Of a DNA stretch of 64,000 nt, positions 42,858-52,106 are shown in pieces. Made by a program: the position numbers and the translations under genes. The stretch spans positions 558,001 through 622,000 of the forward strand of contig NZ_WMIC01000002.1 of assembly GCF_009711135.1 (NCBI RefSeq), written 5' to 3'. Below the pieces are notes generated by a model. The model was not told the origin of the DNA, did no database searches, and worked only from the letters and a program-made list of their open reading frames with translations. The stretch comes from Flavobacterium sp. LC2016-01 (GTDB taxonomy: Bacteria > Bacteroidota > Bacteroidia > Flavobacteriales > Flavobacteriaceae). Position 1 is the first letter of the stretch, and each line of letters opens with the position of its first letter.

Positions 42858-44060
42858 CTAAACTCCTAATTTCTTAGCAATATCGCTTGGAATTCCACCT
42901 TTGTTTACCATTAAGGCAGTTGTTTTGTATTTCACGAAATTTTTGGTTACAAACAAGAAACCTTTATAGTCGTTTGTTTCTCCCCAAGAATTTTTTACGA
43001 TATAATATTCTTTTCCTGTTTGATCTTTTGCAATACCAATAATATGCATTCCATGATCATCAGTTGTGGTGTAATTATCAAACGCTGCCTGACGCATTTC
43101 TGGCGTAATTTCTGGTTCTGCTTTTGGTCCGTTGAACATGTCTGCTTTTTCTTCAGCCGTCATGTCGTCGAATTTTTTTGTCGGAACATAAGCAACACCA
43201 TTTTTCCAGCTAAAGCTTTTCTCACTTACATCTGTTGCCCAAGCTACAGTATATCCTTTTTTCAAAGCATTGTCAATAACATCGGTCATGTCGTTTACTT
43301 TTACATTGTAAACTTGATCTAATGACCAGTTGTCTGGCACCATTAAAGTTGTTTTTTGGTAATATGGAGAAGTTGTAAACGAAGACATTTCAATATATTC
43401 GTCTGGATTGATGCCTACTACTTCTTTAGCAAACGACTGTGGTGTATAACTTTTCCCTTTGTAAGTGAAATTATCCGGCACTTTTCCTAAATAAGAATCA
43501 ATAACTGCCGCGTAAGCTTTTTGCCAGTTTGGAGTCAATTCTCCATTTGGATTTTTAACAACAGCTGTCAAAACGCCTTCGATAAGCGCAGCCATTTCGG
43601 CAAATTTATTTTTGTCTGTTCCGTAGTTTAAACCTGTGTAAACTTCCCTTGGAACAGTTCCGTATTTTTTATACATATTGATTACATCATGAAGCGAACC
43701 TCCGTCACCTAATGTAGTTGCACCATGCATACGCACATAATTTACGCCTTTGTCAACATATACATTTCTTGCCGAAAAAACCTGAGACAATTCTACTGGC
43801 TGTTTTCCTAAACGAATCATTTCTGATTCTAAAAATGAGTTTGAAGCATAACTCCAGCAAGTTCCAGAAGATCCCTGAGCTTTTACTGATGTTGTTCCTA
43901 AGTTAACTACTTCGGTGAATTTAAAGTTCTCTTTACTTTTATCACTTGCATTTAACTTTAATGAGTTTACCAAAATGTCTTGTGCAAAACAGCCACTCAC
44001 ACCAACTAAAAAAGCCGATGCTGCAAAAACTGATTTCATTGTATTTTTATACATAATCAA
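42858..44060 (-). CDS. C1-family (bleomycin-hydrolase-like) cysteine peptidase
   Basis: The 400-residue papain-fold protein has the catalytic Cys in GSSGTCWSYASNSFLESE (~60-77), the His in DDHGMHIIGIA (~340) and the Asn in VKNSWGE (~360), the triad of peptidase family C1B. A signal peptide (AFLVGVSGCFAQ) directs it out of the cytoplasm, unlike classical bleomycin hydrolase. The Cys just before FAQ may be a coincidental lipobox. The start may be one of several near Mets. Confidence 0.9.
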   Translation of the reverse strand: MIMYKNTMKSVFAASAFLVGVSGCFAQDILVNSLKLNASDKSKENFKFTEVVNLGTTSVKAQGSSGTCWSYASNSFLESEMIRLGKQPVELSQVFSARNVYVDKGVNYVRMHGATTLGDGGSLHDVINMYKKYGTVPREVYTGLNYGTDKNKFAEMAALIEGVLTAVVKNPNGELTPNWQKAYAAVIDSYLGKVPDNFTYKGKSYTPQSFAKEVVGINPDEYIEMSSFTTSPYYQKTTLMVPDNWSLDQVYNVKVNDMTDVIDNALKKGYTVAWATDVSEKSFSWKNGVAYVPTKKFDDMTAEEKADMFNGPKAEPEITPEMRQAAFDNYTTTDDHGMHIIGIAKDQTGKEYYIVKNSWGETNDYKGFLFVTKNFVKYKTTALMVNKGGIPSDIAKKLGV

Positions 44061-44215
44061 AAGATTTAAAAAGTTAACTTATTAGTAACCTAATTTTATT
44101 TTTGTTACAAATCAATTAAATATCAGGTAAAAAAACTATTGTTTTTGCGTTAATTTTTATACAATGTTTTTATTATACATTAAAACCTTACAAATAATGC
44201 AATCTGATTTTTTTT

Positions 44216-44249
44216 AATTAGATAATGTGGCAATTAGATAATTAGATCA
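44216..44249 (+). repeat. ATTAGATAAT-type near-tandem repeat
   Basis: AATTAGATAAT is followed by GTGGC and AATTAGATAATTAGAT. Unlike the other intergenic repeats in this window it has no inverted partner close by. Between 44061 and 44339 nothing else was seen; the AraC gene promoter was not clear. Confidence 0.45.
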
Positions 44250-44339
44250 TTTTCTTTAAAATCTTAATTTTAAAATACTCGTTATTATTAACAAATAAGT
44301 AGTATTTTGGTTTGTGTTTTGACACGTAAAAAACAGGAC

Positions 44340-45137
44340 ATGTACGAACTGGAAAAAGAAACTTATTTAGGCAATACCAAAAACATCTTCAATACTCATG
44401 AGGGAATTGCAGTTGTTGAAACGGAGTATCAAAATAAAGTTTATGAAGGCTGGCATTCGCACAATAACGCGCACATTACACTTTTCCTGAAAGGAGGTAC
44501 AACCGAAAAAAGAAAAAATTCAAGCGAAACTGTTGGTCCCGGTTCTTTATTATTCTACCACAGCGACGAACTGCATCTGAATCAAAACACGCTTTTTCCT
44601 TCCCGAAATATTAATATTGAAATTGAAGAAAATCTTTTAAAGGGACTTCATATTAATGAAGCTGAAATTGAAAAATCAATTCAGAATAGTGTGTTTGCTA
44701 AATCTTTGATTCTGAAAATTTTTAAAGAATCGCAGTCAGCCGACAATTTTACGAATGATAATGTGAATATGTTATTTTCTCAGTTAGCGAATGCAAATGA
44801 ACATTTTGAACGATTTGAGAAAAGTCCGTTTTGGGTGAAAAGTTTAAATGAACTGCTGCAAGATTGCTGGAATGAAAATCCCAATCTAAAAGATCTTGCT
44901 CAGGTTTTAAACCTCAGCCCAATTACAATTTCGAAGCATTTTCCAAAGTATTTTGGCTGTACACTGGGCGAATATATGCGCCGAATTAAAATTAATCGTT
45001 CGCTTTCGCTAATACAATCCAATGAAAAGAATTTAACCGAAATTGCTTTAGAATGCGGTTTTGCAGACCAAAGCCATTTTATTAGAACGTTTAAAAATCA
45101 AACTGGATTTTTGCCCAAACAATTTCAAAAATTATAG
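44340..45137 (+). CDS. AraC-family transcriptional regulator
   Basis: I start at the ATG at 44340 (MYELEKETYLGN), 265 residues; the frame opens further upstream only at a TTG. The N-terminal ~150 residues look like a cupin-type sensor with HSHNNAHITLFLKGG (histidine-rich) and GPGSLLFYHSDELH. The last ~95 residues are the two helix-turn-helix AraC DNA-binding domain (NLKDLAQVLNLSPITISKHFPKYFG..., LTEIALECGFADQSHFIRTFKNQTG). It stands just before a CPBP protease gene and may control it, which is inference. Confidence 0.88.
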   Translation: MYELEKETYLGNTKNIFNTHEGIAVVETEYQNKVYEGWHSHNNAHITLFLKGGTTEKRKNSSETVGPGSLLFYHSDELHLNQNTLFPSRNINIEIEENLLKGLHINEAEIEKSIQNSVFAKSLILKIFKESQSADNFTNDNVNMLFSQLANANEHFERFEKSPFWVKSLNELLQDCWNENPNLKDLAQVLNLSPITISKHFPKYFGCTLGEYMRRIKINRSLSLIQSNEKNLTEIALECGFADQSHFIRTFKNQTGFLPKQFQKL

Positions 45138-45215
45138 AAGAGGCAAATTTCATTCTATTTTTTGTATTTGATGCCGCCTACTTTTGTCTCATCATAAATC
45201 ATTAAATACAATCAA

Positions 45216-46076
45216 ATGGAAACGCTTACTTTAAAACAAAAAACGTTTAATTCTCCAATAACAAAAATCTTTCTTGCTTTACTTACTTTTATGGCAGTTG
45301 TCATTATTAGTCAACAAATTGCTGTAAAATTACTATCCTTAACGCCGCTTGAAAAAGATTACCGAAACCTTTTAAAAGGTCTTTTTGTTTCTGCCTTATG
45401 CATTTTCAGTTATGTTCTTTTCTTTAAAAAATACGACAAAAGAACCATCACAGAGTTTTCGACAAAAGGACTTGCAAAAAATCTTATCATCGGCACTCTG
45501 ATTGGTTTTACTTTACAATCTCTCACTATTTTAGTAATCTATCTTAACGGAAGCTACAGTGTTGCGAATATCAATCCAATTTCATTCATTCTGATTCCTT
45601 TTACTATTATGTTTACGGTTGCCATTATTGAAGAAATATTGGTACGCGGCATTATCTTTAGAATTGTGGAAGAAAAACTGGGAAGTTATATTTCCCTTAC
45701 CCTATCTTCAGTACTGTTTGGTGTCTTTCATCTTGCAAATCCTCACGGAACTTTGATTTCGGGAATATGCATAACTATGGCAGGTTTTATGCTTGGAGCC
45801 GCTTTTATTTACAGCCGTAATTTATGGTTTCCGATAGCTTTGCATTTTGCCTGGAATTTTACACAATCGGGAATTTATGGCGCTATAACATCTGGAAATG
45901 AAAAAACAAATAGTTTATTGAATGCAAAAATACAGGGTCCAGAATTCATTACCGGAGGAGAATTTGGTCCTGAAGGATCTATTCAGGCTATTTTATTCTG
46001 TGCCGTAGGAGCTATCGTATTATTAGCTTTAAGCCGAAACCAAAACAAAATCATTAAGCCTTATTGGAAGAAATAG
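45216..46076 (+). CDS. CPBP-family intramembrane metalloprotease
   Basis: The 286-residue product has about seven hydrophobic segments. The family motifs are EEILVRGIIF (~140-149, EExxxR) and FGVFHLANP (~172-180, FxxxH), plus a late HFAWNF. Members (Abi/CPBP, Rce1-like) cleave membrane proteins or peptides and are often tied to bacteriocin immunity or envelope processing; the substrate here is unknown. Confidence 0.85.
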   Translation: METLTLKQKTFNSPITKIFLALLTFMAVVIISQQIAVKLLSLTPLEKDYRNLLKGLFVSALCIFSYVLFFKKYDKRTITEFSTKGLAKNLIIGTLIGFTLQSLTILVIYLNGSYSVANINPISFILIPFTIMFTVAIIEEILVRGIIFRIVEEKLGSYISLTLSSVLFGVFHLANPHGTLISGICITMAGFMLGAAFIYSRNLWFPIALHFAWNFTQSGIYGAITSGNEKTNSLLNAKIQGPEFITGGEFGPEGSIQAILFCAVGAIVLLALSRNQNKIIKPYWKK

Positions 46077-46103
46077 AAAGCTTTTTACTGGCAATTATAT
46101 AAA

Positions 46104-46133
46104 AAAAGAACTCCCGATAATTACTATCGGGAG
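46104..46133. terminator. Bidirectional terminator between CPBP and BamA-like genes
   Basis: CTCCCGATA-ATTAC-TATCGGGAG (46111-46133) with an A run on the left. On the minus strand it ends the BamA-like gene; on the plus strand the T run is weak. Confidence 0.75.
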
Positions 46134-46174
46134 CTTCTCTATTTACTTTTCACTCTTTACTCTTTACTAAAAAA

Positions 46175-47368
46175 TCACCTCATCCAATTACTTCCAAAAA
46201 CAATATAATAAGCCCAATCTTCATTTCCCTTTGCAATATCAACACCCATTCGAAGTTTAAACTTTCGTGCTATTAAATATCTAAAACCTGTTCCGTAACT
46301 GTAAACAACTGGTTTGGCAAATGCTTTATCCCAATCATCAAAAGCACTTGCAAGACCGCCAAATCCCATTAAGCTCCATCTTCGATATAAATCCCAACGA
46401 AACTCGAGTTCGTTTACAATACTGGTGTTTCCCATATATCTAGCTGTCGGAATTCCTCGTAAATTGATTCCCGGTTTAAGATAAAAAGGCGGACTCCCCA
46501 ACGCCTGTTCTCCTTCAATCCTTAGTCCGCCAATTAATTTATCAGTTATTAGGTAATATCCTATTGCAGACAAATTAATGCGCCAGAAATTATAATCACT
46601 TCCCAGTCCTTTGTCTGACCAAAAGAAATCTGACTGAATGCGAATTCCTTTATCTGGTGTAAATATGTTGTCTCGGCCATCAAATTGAAGCGCTGCTCCT
46701 AACTGACTCACGGTACTTTTAATATCGCCAGGCTTAACAAACGGGGGCGGAAGATTAAAATCGGGTAGATTTATTTTAGAATTTAAAAACAAATATTGTG
46801 GTCCGGCGCTCCATTTTGCATTTCTAAATTGCTTTAACCATTGTGTATAAAAAACCGAAGTTCTAAAGTTCAATTTAAATTCCTGATCGCTCCCAGTCGG
46901 CAGATTATTAGCATAAAAAGATAGATTCACATCTCCATAAGCAGCTCCAACACGGTATAATATTTTTGGCTTTATTAAAGTTGCCGAACGAAAAGCTCCG
47001 ACCATCCAGCTGTTATTTGCCGTGTACATTCCAAATCCTCCAGTTATATCTGGATTTATAAAACGTTTTTTGCCATCTTCTTCGATTACGGGAGCGTGTT
47101 TTTTAAGAAATACTGGAGCCAAAACGCCTCCAAAACCTCCTAAAGCAGGTTCAGATATAATAGCAGGAACTACAAGAAATCCATTTGCATAAATAAGAAA
47201 ATTGCTTAAATCGATAGCTCCATCCAGAGAATCCTTGAAGCGCATATTTTTAGGTGCCGATGTGGTCGTGGTTTGTGAAGTCATTCCTGTGTAAGACAAG
47301 AGAAACAGCACAATAATTAATCTGGTTTTCCAAATACTTTCTCGATCAAAAAGGCGCTTTTTTTTCAT
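46175..47368 (-). CDS. BamA/TamA-family outer-membrane barrel (surface-antigen D15 type)
   Basis: The 397-residue product has a signal peptide ending TGMTSQ (~32) and then almost only beta strands. The C-terminal half fits a bacterial surface-antigen barrel (DKGIRIQSDFFWS...LGSPPFYLKPGINLRG..., TNSRYMG-like ARYMGNTS..., FGSNWMR). It is much shorter than true BamA and has no POTRA repeats, so it is a relative rather than the essential assembly factor. Last gene of the long leftward block. Confidence 0.75.
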   Translation of the reverse strand: MKKKRLFDRESIWKTRLIIVLFLLSYTGMTSQTTTTSAPKNMRFKDSLDGAIDLSNFLIYANGFLVVPAIISEPALGGFGGVLAPVFLKKHAPVIEEDGKKRFINPDITGGFGMYTANNSWMVGAFRSATLIKPKILYRVGAAYGDVNLSFYANNLPTGSDQEFKLNFRTSVFYTQWLKQFRNAKWSAGPQYLFLNSKINLPDFNLPPPFVKPGDIKSTVSQLGAALQFDGRDNIFTPDKGIRIQSDFFWSDKGLGSDYNFWRINLSAIGYYLITDKLIGGLRIEGEQALGSPPFYLKPGINLRGIPTARYMGNTSIVNELEFRWDLYRRWSLMGFGGLASAFDDWDKAFAKPVVYSYGTGFRYLIARKFKLRMGVDIAKGNEDWAYYIVFGSNWMR

Positions 47369-47405
47369 TGCAAAATATGGTTTTTACCTGTAAATAAAAA
47401 ATTTA

Positions 47406-48386
47406 CTATTTAGGCTGTTCTTTTTTGAAACTGAATACATGAGCAAGCGTTATAAAAAATGTGTTTCCCTGAAATCTATTTATGGCGTCAACCTCAGCTA
47501 TCCATCTAAATCCTGCAGAAGTTTTACAGCCGATATGAAAATAGTTGACTTCGGCTCCAATTCCGCCAACGCGATCTTTATGGCCTTCAACAACTCCAAT
47601 GACAGGAACAGGAATTTCATCATGGCTTACTTTGTATTGCAGATAATAAATCAAACCAGCATTAAAAATTCCGGTGGGTGCTGTTTTTTCAGCATTCATT
47701 TGATAAAATGTTTTGCCCAAACCGCCTTCAATACTTAAAATATCTCCAGTTTTAATATTGGTATCTTTCTTTTTCCCATTTAATTCATAAGAAGCCAAAG
47801 CTGAAAAATGAAAGGTTTTTTTATCATTAAAGTATAAAGTTGTTCCTCCTGAAAATTCATTCATAAACATTCCCAAACCACTATTGTCTGGAGCTCCAGC
47901 TGTAAATTTTCCTGTTGGGAGATACAATTGGTAGCTAAAAACAAAATCGGCTTTTTTATGATGCCATCCTAATTGAACCGGCACAATGTACATATCTGTA
48001 AATGCGAGTGAATTGTCAATATTTGCGTTGTTTCCCTGAATGGTATTAGCCGCAAGAGCAAGCAAAATTGTAGCTCCGTAATTAGCTCCTAAAATTTTAA
48101 AATCACTTACGTAAGAGGCTCCAGCACCCACCAAGTACATTGTTAAATCAGGATTTGTCATTGCTTTGTCACCATTTGCATCCCGCAGTGTTGAAGCGCT
48201 ATAAATGTAATTTGGAATATAAACACTAAGTGTATTTTCTGGTGCCTGAGTTCCAGACTGCAATCCCATTCCTCCTAAAATATGACCGCCTTTAAGCTGT
48301 GCATGGCCTGAAAAACATAGTAGTGTCATTAAAAATAAAATAGCTGACTTTTTGATGGGTCTATGTTGATTTAATTTTATTTTCAT
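47406..48386 (-). CDS. MetA-pathway/phenol-degradation-type outer-membrane protein
   Basis: The 326-residue barrel protein has a signal peptide ending SGHAQ (~30). YVVPVQLGWH-type segment, YQLYLPTGKF and YYLQYKVSHDEIPVP fit the COG4313 'putative MetA-pathway of phenol degradation' family of outer-membrane channels. The family name does not establish phenol as substrate. It lies 37 bases before the BamA-like gene and 53 bases after the AraC regulator. Confidence 0.8.
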   Translation of the reverse strand: MKIKLNQHRPIKKSAILFLMTLLCFSGHAQLKGGHILGGMGLQSGTQAPENTLSVYIPNYIYSASTLRDANGDKAMTNPDLTMYLVGAGASYVSDFKILGANYGATILLALAANTIQGNNANIDNSLAFTDMYIVPVQLGWHHKKADFVFSYQLYLPTGKFTAGAPDNSGLGMFMNEFSGGTTLYFNDKKTFHFSALASYELNGKKKDTNIKTGDILSIEGGLGKTFYQMNAEKTAPTGIFNAGLIYYLQYKVSHDEIPVPVIGVVEGHKDRVGGIGAEVNYFHIGCKTSAGFRWIAEVDAINRFQGNTFFITLAHVFSFKKEQPK

Positions 48387-48439
48387 TGTCTTTATATTTA
48401 AAATTAATGAGCTTTTACAATCGTAAATAAACTATCCTT

Positions 48440-49624
48440 TTAAATAATCCGTATTTGTTTTTCTGGATTCAATCTGATCACTTTAAAATATTCTGAAGGC
48501 GATTTTCCGGTATGTTTTAAAAAAGCTCTAAAACAGGTTGTTCTGGATTTAAAACCAGATCCCCAAGCCATTCCTTCAAGAGAAAGATCTTTCCATTCTG
48601 GGTCATTAATTTTTTCTTTAAAATATTCTATTCTTTTAAGATTTACATAATCCTGAAAATGCAGATTAAATTCAGAATTAATTAAATTAGAAAGATGATG
48701 TACCGAAATTCCTGTTTCATCAGCAATATCTCTAATCACTAAATCCTTCTTTAGAAAAAGTTCTTTTGAAGTAAAAATTTCCTCCAACTGAAGCAAATAC
48801 TGATGCTTTTTTTCAATGGTTAGCTCTTTGACTAACGGCAACGCATTTTTTGATTCGTCTTCTTTAATTACCAGCAGTTTTTCTTCAACAATCTGAAAAT
48901 TATCATTAACCTCATTTGAGTTTATATCATAGAATATCTGAGGCTTGAAGTAAAGCCATCCAACTGTAAAAATAAGCACAAATGAAATTAAGACATAACA
49001 AGAAAAGTCAATTGTATAAACATTACTGACTAAAAAGTAGTGCACAAATAAAGCCGAAAACAAAAACAATATCACCAAATTATAAACGCGTACCCAGTTT
49101 AAAATTTTTATTCTGTTAAAATGATTTTTCTTTAATTTTTCTAAATCATAATTCAAAACCATCATGGTCTGACAAAAAGCATAAAGCAGCCAAACGGTCA
49201 GACTCACCATTGAAAATGGATTTTGGATTTTAGGCGAAATGCTTTGTGCAAAAGGGAAATCAGCAACATTTCCTATCCAAACGCAAAATGTCAAACCAAA
49301 ATAAATAAGAAAAGGAAGAAAATGAAGCCAGTCATATTTTTGAAAAGTACTGTCTGAAAACAGAAGATTTCGCACATACAGAAAAGCACAAGGCGCTACT
49401 AAAAATATAAATGGTTTCGTGATCATAAAAAGATCAGGGAAAAAATTAAGAACATTTGCTGACAAGTAAAAATTATATACACTGACAACAGCAAGGCTAA
49501 ATAAGAACAGCCCTAAAAAGAAACTCTTTGAGTAGTTTTTTTTAGAAAACAGCACCATAAATGATGTTGCAAAGCCAACTATTGTAGCCATGAAAAAGAA
49601 AAGAGAAAGTACTATATCCAGCAT
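48440..49624 (-). CDS. Membrane-anchored AraC-family regulator
   Basis: The 394-residue product has about seven hydrophobic segments over residues 1-235 and a cytoplasmic AraC helix-turn-helix domain at ~290-385 (IRDIADETGISVHHLSNLINSEFN..., LSLEGMAWGSGFKSRTTCFRAFLKHTG). Such 7TM-AraC proteins sense an envelope or external signal. It is encoded inside the leftward sulfatase/outer-membrane block and is the likely regulator of it. A palindrome at 49713-49734 lies upstream of its start. Confidence 0.88.
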   Translation of the reverse strand: MLDIVLSLFFFMATIVGFATSFMVLFSKKNYSKSFFLGLFLFSLAVVSVYNFYLSANVLNFFPDLFMITKPFIFLVAPCAFLYVRNLLFSDSTFQKYDWLHFLPFLIYFGLTFCVWIGNVADFPFAQSISPKIQNPFSMVSLTVWLLYAFCQTMMVLNYDLEKLKKNHFNRIKILNWVRVYNLVILFLFSALFVHYFLVSNVYTIDFSCYVLISFVLIFTVGWLYFKPQIFYDINSNEVNDNFQIVEEKLLVIKEDESKNALPLVKELTIEKKHQYLLQLEEIFTSKELFLKKDLVIRDIADETGISVHHLSNLINSEFNLHFQDYVNLKRIEYFKEKINDPEWKDLSLEGMAWGSGFKSRTTCFRAFLKHTGKSPSEYFKVIRLNPEKQIRII

Positions 49625-49712
49625 ATATTAGTTATTTATATTAATAATAGCTCTTTCTAAAAAAAAAAGATTTTTTAAAAGAAAGTAATGTACCATAACT
49701 CATAAAGGCTAT

Positions 49713-49734
49713 ACTTATCTGGAGCCAGATAAGT
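49713..49734. promoter_or_regulatory. Perfect palindrome upstream of the AraC gene
   Basis: ACTTATCTGG-AG-CCAGATAAGT has ten exact pairs, flanked further out by AAAGGC/GCCTTT. It sits between the DUF4136 stop and the AraC start. No strong T run follows in either direction, so an operator is at least as likely as a terminator. Confidence 0.5.
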
Positions 49735-49764
49735 ACAACTGCCTTTTTAGAATAAATTTATAAG

Positions 49765-50346
49765 TTATTTTTTAGCGAGACCTGGGGGAAAGCCTTCTAA
49801 TATCTTTTTAATTGCGCCGGCAATAAATTCTTCTGGATTGTCTGGTTTGCTGTCAATTTGAGCATTTCCTATTCCTTGCCAAAGCAGTTTTTGTGTTTTT
49901 GAAGAAACAATATCAATTACAAGCGAACCATCAACATAATCGTAAGAATTGAATGTTGTAGTACCTCCGCCCATCATAGCGCCGCCACCCCAATATCCAT
50001 ATGGACGGTACATACCGCCATAGCCATAAAAATTAGTGTCGGCTGTTACTTGGGTTTTATTTTTTAAAATAGATACTGCATTTACTTTTAAATCAGGATT
50101 CTCAGATGATTCTACGAATCCTTTTGCGGTCATTTCGGCACGAATCGCTTTTGCAACACGATCTGCATTAAGTTGATTTACTTGACCTTCCTGAGCTTTT
50201 AAATCATAAACTGTAAAAGTTTTATATTGACTGAAATTAGCTGAGTGGTCATAATCTGTGGTAACTTTTACTGTAGGTGAGCAGCTGTAAAGTAATCCCA
50301 ATAAAACTAACGGAATTATACGAAGATTTGTTCTTTTAATATTCAT
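49765..50346 (-). CDS. DUF4136 lipoprotein
   Basis: The 193-residue product has a lipoprotein signal (GLLYSC, Cys ~22), followed by VKVTTDYDHSANFSQYKTFTVYD, the hallmark of DUF4136, and a Gly/Tyr-rich loop (YGYGGMYRPYGYWGGGAMMGGG). The rest (YVDGSLVIDIVSSKTQKLLWQGIG) fits the family end. Outer-membrane or periplasmic; function unknown. Confidence 0.88.
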   Translation of the reverse strand: MNIKRTNLRIIPLVLLGLLYSCSPTVKVTTDYDHSANFSQYKTFTVYDLKAQEGQVNQLNADRVAKAIRAEMTAKGFVESSENPDLKVNAVSILKNKTQVTADTNFYGYGGMYRPYGYWGGGAMMGGGTTTFNSYDYVDGSLVIDIVSSKTQKLLWQGIGNAQIDSKPDNPEEFIAGAIKKILEGFPPGLAKK

Positions 50347-50630
50347 TGTTGTGGTATTTAAATTAATAATTAAATTAGTTTAACTCGAATGTATTAAAAT
50401 CAAAATAAATCTTTGGGGCAATAAAGCAATGTAAATTAATTGTAAAATTAACACAAACAACTATCTAACAGCACTTTAATATATCCTAAAGGTATATTAT
50501 TTTCTTTAATTAACATAGTTTATTGCAAAAAATCTTACTTATGATGTTTGATGGATTTCATATCAAAATGTAAGTTTTGCTTCTCATAAATCTCTTTTTT
50601 ATTTATTCTGAAGAACTGCAATTGCGCAAA

Positions 50631-52031
50631 TTATACTTCTGCTGAAATAGGCAATCTTCCCTCTTTTACAGCATCGACCATTTTGTTGTAATCCAATTCA
50701 TTTTGATGCGCGTACAACATAGAAAATTTAGAAATTGCATTAGCAAATTCATTGCTATTCCCAATATATCCTGACAAAAGTGACGGATCGCCGGATCGTG
50801 CGTGTGCTCTTGCAAGCGCCCATCCGCAGGCTTTGGCGTAATCTGCCATGTTTTCGGATTTCATTATTTCGATAACTGGCTTTATCTTGGCATCGCGAAG
50901 CTGACGAACATAAAAATATTTGCCTTTATCATCATTTGTCCAGCCTAAAAACATATCTGGAGCCGATTGCATTAATTTTTGTCCCATCACAATTCGCTCG
51001 CCCTGATGATTATATTTGCCTTTAATGTTTACGTTAGGTTCTAATACACTCTTTCTTGCTTCTTTAAACTGCAAAAAAATAGGTTCTCCGGTAGCCGACA
51101 TTAATAAGCTGATACCGCAGCGCGTTCCAACACTTCCTACGCCTACTACTTTTATCGCAAAATCATGCATGGTGTATCTGCTTAACAAAACTTGTTTGTC
51201 TTCTGGAAGTGATTCTATATACCGTTTATGCACCTGCTTGGCTTCTCTTAACGTATAACTTTCTTCAGTTCCTGAAGGATGATAAATCAATGGCGGATCA
51301 TCTTTTATTCTGGCTCGAACTCCATCTAAATAGGTCATTTTTGCAAATTCTTTTTCGTGAGCAATAGATTCGGCGGCTTTTTTTATTCGTTTCTGCTGAA
51401 ATTCTTTCAGTTCTTCATCTTTCCCCAAATCAATAAGTTCTGCCAAATCAATATCAGCATACCAAATTTGAAGTGCCGATAATTTACTGTAATCGAGCAT
51501 ATGGCGTTTGTAACTGTCGGCAACATGCCATGCAAATGATTTACAGTCTTTAGCCGAAAATTTTCGCCATTTTCCAGCTATTGCAAAACTTGTTGCTAGT
51601 CTTTTTACATCCCATTCCCAAGGGCCGGGAAACGTTTCGTCAAAATCGTTAATATCAAAGACCAATTTACGTTCAGGAGTTGCAAAACCGCCAAAATTCA
51701 TTAAATGACAATCACCGCAAAGCTGCAGTTGCATTCCTGTGTTTGGTGTATTTGCTAAATCTGCTGCCATAATTGCTGCGGCACCTCGATAAAAAGCAAA
51801 TGGCGATTCGATCATTCTTCGATATCGGATAGGCAATAAACTTTCAAGTCTCCCAATACTTGTCTTTATCAAAATAGCAACAGGATCTTCACGATCTTCA
51901 GTCGGCGTCCATTCCTGATGCGAAGAACGAGGCACATCTTTTCTGATCGCTGCTCCTTTATCGTAGCGTTCTGCTTTCGATGCCAATCGATCAAAAAAAC
52001 TTTCGGCGCTATCTGATTCTTTTTCTGCCAT
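50631..52031 (-). CDS. DUF2252 protein (protein-kinase-like fold)
   Basis: The 466-residue product matches DUF2252. Two segments look like a kinase catalytic site: LCGDCHLMNFGG (~104-115, in the place of the HxDxxxxN catalytic loop) and DINDFDE (~125-131, in the place of the metal-binding DFG/DxD). This arrangement is known from aminoglycoside-phosphotransferase/HipA-like families. No signal peptide, so it is cytoplasmic although its neighbours are exported. The substrate is unknown. Confidence 0.85.
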   Translation of the reverse strand: MAEKESDSAESFFDRLASKAERYDKGAAIRKDVPRSSHQEWTPTEDREDPVAILIKTSIGRLESLLPIRYRRMIESPFAFYRGAAAIMAADLANTPNTGMQLQLCGDCHLMNFGGFATPERKLVFDINDFDETFPGPWEWDVKRLATSFAIAGKWRKFSAKDCKSFAWHVADSYKRHMLDYSKLSALQIWYADIDLAELIDLGKDEELKEFQQKRIKKAAESIAHEKEFAKMTYLDGVRARIKDDPPLIYHPSGTEESYTLREAKQVHKRYIESLPEDKQVLLSRYTMHDFAIKVVGVGSVGTRCGISLLMSATGEPIFLQFKEARKSVLEPNVNIKGKYNHQGERIVMGQKLMQSAPDMFLGWTNDDKGKYFYVRQLRDAKIKPVIEIMKSENMADYAKACGWALARAHARSGDPSLLSGYIGNSNEFANAISKFSMLYAHQNELDYNKMVDAVKEGRLPISAEV

Positions 52032-52106
52032 GAGAATGATTTATCTAAACTCAATTCTGATTTTTTCTTTTTGAAATTTCAGTCTGTTAAAAGAAACTTA
52101 GAAATA

